Shown: positions 8,341 to 13,060 of the stretch, one piece after another
Layout of the letters: the number at the start of each line of letters is the position of its first letter
Position numbering within the stretch: the stretch's first letter is position 1
NCBI GenBank assembly: GCA_030690025.1
Contig: JAUYDJ010000086.1
Location: forward strand, 1-13,060
Direction: 5' to 3'
Origin: Chloroflexota bacterium
Lineage (GTDB): Bacteria > Chloroflexota > Dehalococcoidia > Dehalococcoidales > JAUYDJ01
DNA length: 13,060 bases
Notes under the pieces: model-generated
Databases searched by the model: none
What the model saw: the letters and a program-made list of their open reading frames with translations, nothing else
What the model was told of the DNA's origin: nothing
Made by a program: the position numbers and the translations under genes

Positions 8341-8994
8341 ATGGCAAAGCTACTCAAGGAAGAACTTGTCCCACCCAACTCCGGCAGCTCATTCGTGGTG
8401 AAAAAGGGGCAGCGTATCCGCATTGAAGGCTATACCACCTGCGATTTCGTGGTCTTTAACCTGGACCAGCTCTGGGAGCGATTTGACCAGGCCCGCACCA
8501 AGGCCAACCTGGTCAAGGTCTACGTGACCACCGGCGACCCGCTATTCTCCAAGATAAACAACATCATGATGACCATTGTGGAAGACACGTACAAGGGCAA
8601 GCACGACCTGCAATACGGGATGTGCAGCCGGACCAAGCGTGACGTGGACTGGGCGCGGCGGGATACCCCGGCGATTCAATACTGGTTCAAGGAATGGGGC
8701 ATCACTAAGCGGGAGGATATGCCCATGCACGGCTGCTACGAGAATATCATGGCCGGCGTGCGGGACTATCCTGTTCTACCCATTGATATTCCCTCGCCGC
8801 TGAATCTGTTCCAGTATATGGACATACAACCTGATGGCCGGATGATTGACCGGCGGCACGAGTTCCGCCCGGAGCCGGGCAAACCGGCCCACGTCGACTT
8901 CCGCGCCGAGATGAACTGCCTGGTCGGCCTGAGCGCCTGCCCGGAGACTAACATGAAGGGCCAGGCGGTACATGTCTACGTGTTCGATGAATAG
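8341..8994 (+). CDS. DUF1989 family protein (urea carboxylase-associated / carboxyguanidine deiminase-like)
   Basis: 217 residues, soluble, no signal peptide. The family pattern is clear: KKGQRIRIEG at 21-30, VYVTTGDPLFS at 60-70, KHDLQYGMCS at 87-96 (HD then CS), MHGCYENIMAG at 129-139, SPLNLFQYMDI at 152-162, and HVDFRAEMNCLVGLSACP at 184-201. His88, Cys95, Cys132 and Cys200 sit where the family keeps its likely metal ligands. Family knowledge: some DUF1989 pairs are the two subunits of carboxyguanidine deiminase in guanidine breakdown; others are uncharacterised. Here there is one gene only, with no second DUF1989, guanidine carboxylase, allophanate hydrolase or transporter adjacent, so its substrate is open. 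Good AAAGGAG before ATG 8341. It seems a single-gene unit with its own promoter and a downstream hairpin. Confidence 0.85.
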   Translation: MAKLLKEELVPPNSGSSFVVKKGQRIRIEGYTTCDFVVFNLDQLWERFDQARTKANLVKVYVTTGDPLFSKINNIMMTIVEDTYKGKHDLQYGMCSRTKRDVDWARRDTPAIQYWFKEWGITKREDMPMHGCYENIMAGVRDYPVLPIDIPSPLNLFQYMDIQPDGRMIDRRHEFRPEPGKPAHVDFRAEMNCLVGLSACPETNMKGQAVHVYVFDE

Positions 8995-9015
8995 ATGAAT
9001 AGGGGAAAGAGTTTC

Positions 9016-9043
9016 TAAGAGAGGGGGCAAAGCCCCCCTCTTA
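9016..9043. repeat. Hairpin after the DUF1989 gene, terminator-like
   Basis: Twelve base pairs with one bulged A: TAAGAG-GGGGGC, loop AAA, GCCCCC-CTCTTA. It starts 22 bases after the stop codon. There is no run of T after it, so termination is unproven; it may only protect the 3' end. Its AGAG...CTCT outer part matches the hairpins at 3969-3992 and 10478-10500. Confidence 0.55.
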
Positions 9044-9098
9044 CTTCCCATGTAAGAATGCAACCAAATGCAAATGGCACCTTGAATATTTGATTTTT

Positions 9099-9104
9099 TA
9101 TAAT
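9099..9104 (+). promoter_or_regulatory. Candidate -10 of the class II aldolase gene
   Basis: Perfect TATAAT in an AT-rich stretch, about 53 bases before ATG 9157. TTGAAT at 9082-9087 is too close to serve as its -35. The rest of 9044-9127 shows nothing else. Confidence 0.35.
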
Positions 9105-9127
9105 CGATTGGGTTACATTAGCAGTAG

Positions 9128-9144
9128 CCCCGATGGAATCGGGG
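9128..9144 (+). promoter_or_regulatory. Leader hairpin of the class II aldolase gene
   Basis: CCCCGA / TCGGGG arms around the loop TGGAA. The in-frame ATG at 9133 is buried in this stem, while the preferred start 9157 and its AAAAGG lie just after it. It may be a dispersed short palindrome or may modulate translation. Confidence 0.4.
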
Positions 9145-9156
9145 AAAAGGCAAGTC

Positions 9157-9723
9157 ATGATTCTAGCTCAGTTCCAGACTATCGGGCGCGACCTCTTTAC
9201 GCAGGGGCTGGTGTCATCCCACAGCGGCAACCTGAGTATCCGGCTGGGTGACCGCCTTATTATCACCCGCCGCGGCAGCCGGCTGGGCGGCCTGAAAGAA
9301 AGCGACCTGGTCGAGACGGGCATAAGCAAGAATGACCGTTTTACGCCGTTGGCCTCGTTGGAGCTGGCGGTGCACCGCGCCATTTATCAGACCACCTCGG
9401 CACTGGCCGTTGTCCATGCTCACCCGCCCCACGCTATCGCCCTGTCACTGACGCATAAGGCGCTGGTACCCAGTGACGCAGAAGGTCTGGCTATCCTCGG
9501 CCGGGTACCCGTCCTGGGCTGGAACATAAAAGTGGAACCGGGCGGACACGCCGACCTGATTGCCCGGGCGTTGCTGCAGCACCGGATTATCATGGTCCGC
9601 GGGCATGGCAGCTTCGCTATCGGTCAGCTGCTTGAGGAAGCCCATGACTACACCACCACCCTCGAGGAAAGCTGCCAGGTGGTCTGCCTGTTGAGGTCGC
9701 TGCGGTCCCCGCCCAAAGAGTAA
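9157..9723 (+). CDS. Class II aldolase/adducin family protein (fuculose-phosphate aldolase-like)
   Basis: 188 residues from ATG 9157. Zinc-dependent family that cleaves or dehydrates sugar phosphates; cytoplasmic. Seen: SSHSGNLSIRLGDRLIIT at 20-37 (phosphate-binding GN), SLEL at 67-70 with Glu69, AVVHAHPPHA at 84-93 with His87 and His89, and VRGHGSFAIG at 147-156 with His150. Glu69, His87, His89 and His150 match the FucA zinc set, including the 61-residue step to the last His. Length is close to FucA and archaeal homologues. Fuculose-1-phosphate aldolase, methylthioribulose-phosphate dehydratase and related roles cannot be separated here, and no pathway partner is adjacent. Start: AAAAGG stands 6 bases before 9157; the in-frame ATG 9133 lies in a hairpin with no Shine-Dalgarno. 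It converges on plsY with a 2-base gap and no terminator between them. Confidence 0.85.
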   Translation: MILAQFQTIGRDLFTQGLVSSHSGNLSIRLGDRLIITRRGSRLGGLKESDLVETGISKNDRFTPLASLELAVHRAIYQTTSALAVVHAHPPHAIALSLTHKALVPSDAEGLAILGRVPVLGWNIKVEPGGHADLIARALLQHRIIMVRGHGSFAIGQLLEEAHDYTTTLEESCQVVCLLRSLRSPPKE

Positions 9724-9725
9724 CC

Positions 9726-10373
9726 TTATCGCTTCTTCAGCGACCTGTCGAAAACAAAGTCCTTCTTCGACTTTGCCGTAGTCCATGACTTTTTGGCGGT
9801 AGGGTAGAATTTTCCGCCGATTATGAGTCCCATGATAGCGGCCATCAGCGTGGCGGTGCCGGATTGCGTGGTCAGCCAGACGATAAGCGGCAGGGAAAGC
9901 AGGCCGGTGCCCATGGATAGCGCCACGTTCCGGGTGGCAACGAGGGGAATCACAATTACGATGTAGAAATAGAGCAGTCCCCACGCATGTCCATACAGGG
10001 GTATGGCCATGGTTACCGCGCCGATGGCCGGCCCCATGCCCCGGCCCCCGCTGAACTTCAGCCAGACCATCCAGTTATGCCCGATGACGGCGAAAAGCCC
10101 GGCCAGGAGCACAAACACAAGGGGCAAGTCCAGTAGATAGTAAGCGATAGCTACTGACGCCGCGCCCTTGCTCAAGTCGACGAGGGCGACTATGGCCGCC
10201 GGGCCGGTGCCAACCTCGCGGTAGGTGTTCAGCCCGCCGATATTGCCGCCGCCCAGATTACGGATATCCTTGCCCGTAACCAGGCGCGTCATCAGGTAGG
10301 CCGATGGGATAGTGCCGAGCAGATAGCCGATGATGATGCCGATAACCCCGGTCACAACCTGGTTGACTATCAA
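9726..10373 (-). CDS. plsY: PlsY-like glycerol-3-phosphate acyltransferase family protein, divergent
   Basis: 215-residue membrane protein with five or more hydrophobic segments (about 6-26, 55-82, 85-105, 115-147, 155-187). PlsY transfers acyl groups from acyl-phosphate to glycerol-3-phosphate, the first acylation of phospholipids. Family marks: YLLGTIPSAYL 17-27, GGGNIGGLNTYREVG 41-55, DLSKG 66-70, GHNWMVWLKFSGGRGMG 98-114. Odd: the motif 1 Ser of the usual SGNxGATN is Gly42, the Lys of GGKG is Arg111, and the C-terminal HRxNIxRLxxGxE motif is absent, replaced by a basic tail rich in Lys. Arg52 is kept. Dehalococcoides carry several plsY paralogues (from memory), so this may be a specialised or non-catalytic one. 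The start is TTG 10373, with GGAGG 5 bases upstream. It is separated from ilvE by a repeat-filled 242-base spacer. Confidence 0.8.
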   Translation of the reverse strand: MIVNQVVTGVIGIIIGYLLGTIPSAYLMTRLVTGKDIRNLGGGNIGGLNTYREVGTGPAAIVALVDLSKGAASVAIAYYLLDLPLVFVLLAGLFAVIGHNWMVWLKFSGGRGMGPAIGAVTMAIPLYGHAWGLLYFYIVIVIPLVATRNVALSMGTGLLSLPLIVWLTTQSGTATLMAAIMGLIIGGKFYPTAKKSWTTAKSKKDFVFDRSLKKR

Positions 10374-10433
10374 TTTGGCCTCCGGCTAGATTCCCTTTCT
10401 TTATTGGGAAAGGTTTATTTTAGGATTAAAGAA

Positions 10434-10553
10434 CCTATCCCCTTAGCCCCTTCCCTTGTCAAGGGGGAGTGTAAGATAGAGAGGGGCTTCGCCCCTCTCT
10501 TAAAACTTTTCCCCTCTCCTTTGAAAGGAGAGGGGAAAAAGGGGTGGGGTTAG
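10434..10553. repeat. Composite cluster of three palindromes between ilvE and plsY
   Basis: Left: TTCCCTTGTCAAGGG-type stem around 10450-10466. Middle: AGAGAGGGGC-TTC-GCCCCTCTCT (10478-10500), ten pairs. Right: sixteen perfect pairs TTTTCCCCTCTCCTTT / AAAGGAGAGGGGAAAA around G10523 (10507-10539). The outer edges (CCTATCCCC and GGGGTTAG) are roughly inverted, giving an inverted-repeat element built around the middle hairpin, as in short dispersed or MITE-like repeats. On the ilvE strand no T-run follows the stems, so termination is uncertain. No gene is seen in 10374-10615. Confidence 0.7.
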
Positions 10554-10615
10554 TTACTCTGCAAATGACCAATTCTATTCTAATACATCAATCCGAAAAC
10601 GAATGGAACCTCCGG

Positions 10616-11536
10616 CTATCTTTTATAGACTGGGGTGCACCATTCCATGTACTTCGGGTTCCGGCCGCGTATTACGCTCGAGTAAAGGTTTTGCAGCTTC
10701 CGGGTTATCTCGCCAACCTCACCATCGCCTACCTTGCGGTGGTCTATCTCGGTGACCGCGGTTATATTGGCGGCGGTGCCGGTCATGAAGGCTTCTTTGG
10801 CCACGTAGAGCTCGCTGCGGTCAACCGGCCGCTCAACTACGTCCATGCCCAGCTCATTCTTGGCCAGCTTTATCACGGTGTCGCGGGTAATGCCCATCAG
10901 GATGCTGCTGTAGGTGGCCGGTGTCACCAGCTTATCATCGATGACCAGGAAGATGTTCTCGCCGCTGCCCTCGGAGACGTACCCGGACTGGCAGAGCATG
11001 ATGGTCTCATGAAAGCCGTTGTCATGCGCCTCTGTTTTGGCCAGGGCGCTGTTGGCATAGATACCGGTAATCTTGGCCTGGGGCGGAATCATGTCGTCGT
11101 TGGGACGCCGCCAGGAAGAGACGCCGCACTTGGCCTTGTCCACCTTTATGTAAGGCCCCCACGGAATCACGAAGACCAGGAAATCACTGTCCAGGTCGTG
11201 CAGCCGCACGTATAAAGACTCCGAGCTCTTGTAAGCCAGGGGGCGGATATAGATGTCTTCTTCGAAAGCGCACTTCGCCACTAGCTCCACCGTTATATCG
11301 CACATCTTCTCGGCGGTGTAGGGGATATCGAGTTTCATCACCTGGCAGCCGCGGTGCATGCGCTCGTAGTGTTCGCGCGGGCGGAAGAGGTAGGTCTGTT
11401 TCTGTTCCGGGTTCCAGTTGCCCCTGATGCCTTCAAAAATGGCCGTGCCGTAGTGCAGGGCGTGGGTCATCACTCCTATCTTAGCTTCAGATAAAGGCAT
11501 GAACTTTCCCTGGAAAAAGGCATATGATTGTGGCAT
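10616..11536 (-). CDS. ilvE: Branched-chain amino acid aminotransferase
   Basis: 306-residue class IV PLP enzyme catalysing the last step of Val, Leu and Ile synthesis, or the first of their breakdown, using glutamate/2-oxoglutarate. Seen: HALHYGTAIFEGIRG at 25-39, RPLAYKSS at 98-105, PLP lysine Lys155 in QAKITGIYANSALAKTEA (153-170), YVSEGSGENIF 186-196, GITRDTVIKLAKN 215-227, EAFMTGTAANITAV 248-261. The length equals the usual 300-310. Start ATG 11536 is fixed by AAGGAGGAG 7 bases upstream; a longer frame to 11593 would run through the promoter. 2-oxoacid and other amino acid biosynthesis genes are not adjacent. It is probably monocistronic. Confidence 0.95.
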   Translation of the reverse strand: MPQSYAFFQGKFMPLSEAKIGVMTHALHYGTAIFEGIRGNWNPEQKQTYLFRPREHYERMHRGCQVMKLDIPYTAEKMCDITVELVAKCAFEEDIYIRPLAYKSSESLYVRLHDLDSDFLVFVIPWGPYIKVDKAKCGVSSWRRPNDDMIPPQAKITGIYANSALAKTEAHDNGFHETIMLCQSGYVSEGSGENIFLVIDDKLVTPATYSSILMGITRDTVIKLAKNELGMDVVERPVDRSELYVAKEAFMTGTAANITAVTEIDHRKVGDGEVGEITRKLQNLYSSVIRGRNPKYMEWCTPVYKR

Positions 11537-11563
11537 CGCAAATCTCCTCCTTAGATAGGGCTT

Positions 11564-11593
11564 ATTATAGCCTATCGGCGGGACATAAGACAA
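11564..11593 (-). promoter_or_regulatory. ilvE promoter
   Basis: Minus strand -35 TTGTCT (11588-11593), an 18-base spacer, and a perfect -10 TATAAT (11564-11569). Transcription would start about 20 bases before ATG 11536, leaving room for the Shine-Dalgarno but not for an attenuator. Confidence 0.7.
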
Positions 11594-11618
11594 GTGGAAT
11601 GGGCAGGGCGGGCCGGGT

Positions 11619-11681
11619 CTACTGGCTGAGCTTGGTCCCGCAGTTGGTACAGGACTTGCTGCCGGGTGGGTTGCGGTTCAC
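11619..11681 (-). other. 20-codon zinc-knuckle micro-ORF overlapping the mscS stop
   Basis: A GTG start overlaps the mscS TGA in a GTGA arrangement and reads MNRNPPGSKSCTNCGTKLSQ before TAG. The CTNCGTKL ending is the look of a zinc-ribbon knuckle, as found at the C-termini of many membrane or regulatory proteins. It has no separate Shine-Dalgarno. It could be a coupled micro-protein, a zinc-ribbon tail lost from mscS or another gene by frameshift, or chance. In this frame a stop codon (TAA) lies 18 bases before the GTG. Confidence 0.3.
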
Positions 11682-12787
11682 ACGGAGTCTTTGTCTTTAT
11701 CCTGGCGTTGGAACAAAGAGAACTTGGCGTGAGGCCACATCTTTATCCCCTCTTTATCAAAGGCTTCCTTAATCCGCTTCCTGAGTTCGCCCATGACATC
11801 CCATTGCTTCAGCGGCTTGGTGTCACCCAGTATTTTTATCTCCATGCCCAACTCGCCGAAATTGTCCACCCGCAGTACCTTGGGCGTACTGATTATCATC
11901 GGGCCAAAAGTCGTGTCTGTAGTCAGCTCTTTGCCGACTCCGTTTATTACCTTAATCACACGGTCGAGGTTTTCGTCATAGGCTACCGGTATATTGAGGT
12001 TGACCCGCGACCAATCCTTGGTGAAGTTGCTGGCGGTGGTGACCTGGCCGTTGGGGATAGTGTGGACAATGCCATCGAGGTCGCGCAGGACGGTCCGCCG
12101 CAGGTTGACCTCTTCCACCAGGCCGCTGATGCCGGCGATGCGCACCACGTCCCCCTGGTTATACTGGTCTTCCATCAGGATGAATATGCCGTTCATTAAG
12201 TCCCGGACCAGGCTCTGCGCGCCAAAACCAATTGCCACGCCGACGACACCGGCGCCGGCCAGAAGCGGGGCAATGGGCACGTTTAGCTCGGAGAGAACCA
12301 TGAATACCGCCACCACGAGGATGAGGATGCTGACGGTCTGGCTGAGGATGCCGCCCAGTGTATGCGACCTCTTAGCGAGCTCCTCCTGGGCGCGCCGTCC
12401 CTCCCCCCTCACTTTGACCGACCTCTCTACTACTTCCGGTATGGCCAGGCGGGATACCCGGTGCAGTAAGTAGGCGACCAGGATGATTATCAGGATGAGG
12501 ACACCGTGTTGCAGCAACCATGTCTGTACTGCACCCGGGGTTACGATGGGGATACCCTCCCGGGTAGTGATTATGGCGGACAGCGCCATGGCCAGCGCCA
12601 CCAGGCTGAGCCCCTCCACCACCCAGGCCGCCCGCCTCATGCCTTTGTGTAGCGACTGCAGCCATTTCTGCGGCTTGGCCTGCCGGACGATATCTCCTAC
12701 CTGGTGCGTGGCAAAGAGCATAATAAACAGCACCAGCACCGAGATGATTAATATCCAGATAGCGTTTTCGGTGAACCAGGCAACCAT
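11678..12787 (-). CDS. MscS-family small-conductance mechanosensitive channel
   Basis: 369-residue inner-membrane channel that opens under membrane tension to release solutes during osmotic downshock; heptameric by family knowledge. Hydrophobic segments lie at about 9-26, 54-74, 90-109, 147-167 and 170-205. The last holds the pore helix APLLAGAGVVGVAIGFGAQ (173-191), then VRDLMNGIFILMEDQYNQGDVVRI, then the beta domain with GLVEEVNLRRTVLRDLDG (222-239) and IPNGQV (244-249), all characteristic. It has more N-terminal helices than E. coli MscS (286 residues). The charged loop 115-145 is helical and basic. ATG 12787 has only a weak AGG upstream. The stop codon overlaps a micro-ORF, and no terminator is seen before the ilvE promoter. 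Confidence 0.93.
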   Translation of the reverse strand: MVAWFTENAIWILIISVLVLFIMLFATHQVGDIVRQAKPQKWLQSLHKGMRRAAWVVEGLSLVALAMALSAIITTREGIPIVTPGAVQTWLLQHGVLILIIILVAYLLHRVSRLAIPEVVERSVKVRGEGRRAQEELAKRSHTLGGILSQTVSILILVVAVFMVLSELNVPIAPLLAGAGVVGVAIGFGAQSLVRDLMNGIFILMEDQYNQGDVVRIAGISGLVEEVNLRRTVLRDLDGIVHTIPNGQVTTASNFTKDWSRVNLNIPVAYDENLDRVIKVINGVGKELTTDTTFGPMIISTPKVLRVDNFGELGMEIKILGDTKPLKQWDVMGELRKRIKEAFDKEGIKMWPHAKFSLFQRQDKDKDSV

Positions 12788-12813
12788 GTTAACCTAACCC
12801 CCGAACCAAGCGT

Positions 12814-12822
12814 ATTATAGCA
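12814..12822 (-). promoter_or_regulatory. Extended -10 promoter of the mscS-family gene
   Basis: Minus strand TGCTATAAT: a perfect TATAAT with the TGn extension, which explains the lack of a -35. It lies about 27 bases before ATG 12787. Confidence 0.6.
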
Positions 12823-12945
12823 CAAACATAGCGGCGGATTTGCTGGCTTAGCTGCCCCCTTGATTAGATGCTTGACCTCTTTAACTTATTTGAATTTGGG
12901 TGTAAAATACATGAACCAAATCCTGGGTAAGAAGGAGGTAAGAGT

Positions 12946-13060
12946 ATGAAATACTGGCTTACAGCGCAGTGGCCGCCGACAAGAGATGGCCCTAAAGGGT
13001 ACCACGACGGTGTTTGGCTGCAAAAGGGTAAGGAATTCGTTGGTAGAGACCTTGACACTG
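12946..13060 (+). CDS. Unrecognised protein, first 38 codons (cut by window edge)
   Basis: ATG 12946 is preceded 6 bases upstream by a strong AAGGAGG and a possible -10 TAAAAT at 12903-12908, so the gene is probably real. The visible part starts MKYWLTAQWPPTRDG and continues through GYHDGVWLQKGKEFVGRDLDT. The MKYWL beginning followed by a W/P/D/G-rich segment faintly recalls the N-terminus of EVE-like or other small beta-barrel nucleic-acid domains, but 38 residues are too few for a call. It is divergent from the mscS-family gene. The 158-base spacer 12788-12945 holds only the two promoter areas. Confidence 0.65.
   Translation, partial: MKYWLTAQWPPTRDGPKGYHDGVWLQKGKEFVGRDLDT

Noticed and set aside
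9133..9156. Upstream ATG of the class II aldolase gene
   Set aside because: It is buried in a hairpin and lacks a Shine-Dalgarno, while ATG 9157 has one at proper spacing.
10374..10615. Intrinsic terminator for ilvE within the palindrome cluster
   Set aside because: The stems are strong but no T-run follows any of them on the minus strand, so I list a repeat rather than a terminator.
11537..11593. 19-codon N-terminal extension of ilvE
   Set aside because: It covers the ilvE promoter and Shine-Dalgarno; the downstream ATG gives the normal family length.

Overview
The window looks like chromosomal housekeeping DNA from an uncultured member of the Chloroflexota, most likely class Dehalococcoidia. 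This is an inference from protein style, from a Gram-positive-type LexA box in front of lexA (reported for Dehalococcoides, from memory), and from the grouping gyrB / rel / hisS, which I recall lying close together near the origin in Dehalococcoides. No rRNA, tRNA, CRISPR array, transposase, phage gene or defence cassette was seen.

Layout. 1-1487 (-): first 495 codons of gyrB, cut by the window edge, with a leader reaching back to a TATAAT near 1641. 1488-1932: gene-poor spacer holding the gyrB leader, a hairpin-forming repeat (1706-1782) and the promoter area of an MFS transporter (1933-3177, +). The transporter converges on lexA (3189-3851, -), which has a textbook promoter and a perfect SOS operator over its first codons. 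Upstream lies a rel-rpsT transcription unit (6593 to 4107, -) ending in a strong intrinsic terminator at 3962-3995. rel and hisS (6820-8070, +) diverge from a 220-base spacer filled partly by an A/T/C-rich degenerate octamer tract. After hisS comes a second copy of the hairpin repeat (8154-8243), then a DUF1989 gene (8341-8994, +) and a class II aldolase-family gene (9157-9723, +). The aldolase gene converges on a divergent plsY-like gene (9726-10373, -). Upstream of plsY is a cluster of palindromes (10434-10553), then ilvE (10616-11536, -), and mscS (11678-12787, -) whose stop codon overlaps a 20-codon zinc-knuckle ORF. A divergent, unrecognised gene starts at 12946 and leaves the window.

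How the genes relate. DNA topology (GyrB), SOS control (LexA), stringent response (Rel), ribosome (S20), tRNA charging (HisRS), branched-chain amino acids (IlvE), phospholipid synthesis (PlsY-like) and osmotic safety (MscS) are core functions. Most genes have their own promoter; only rel-rpsT is clearly an operon. Several starts are TTG and are decided by Shine-Dalgarno sequences.

I found no new multi-gene system. The points worth a second look are a PlsY-like protein lacking key catalytic motifs, a Rel protein with intact hydrolase residues but an acidic RelA-like synthetase signature, the lone DUF1989 gene, the zinc-knuckle micro-ORF, the SOS box over the lexA start, and two families of intergenic hairpin repeats.
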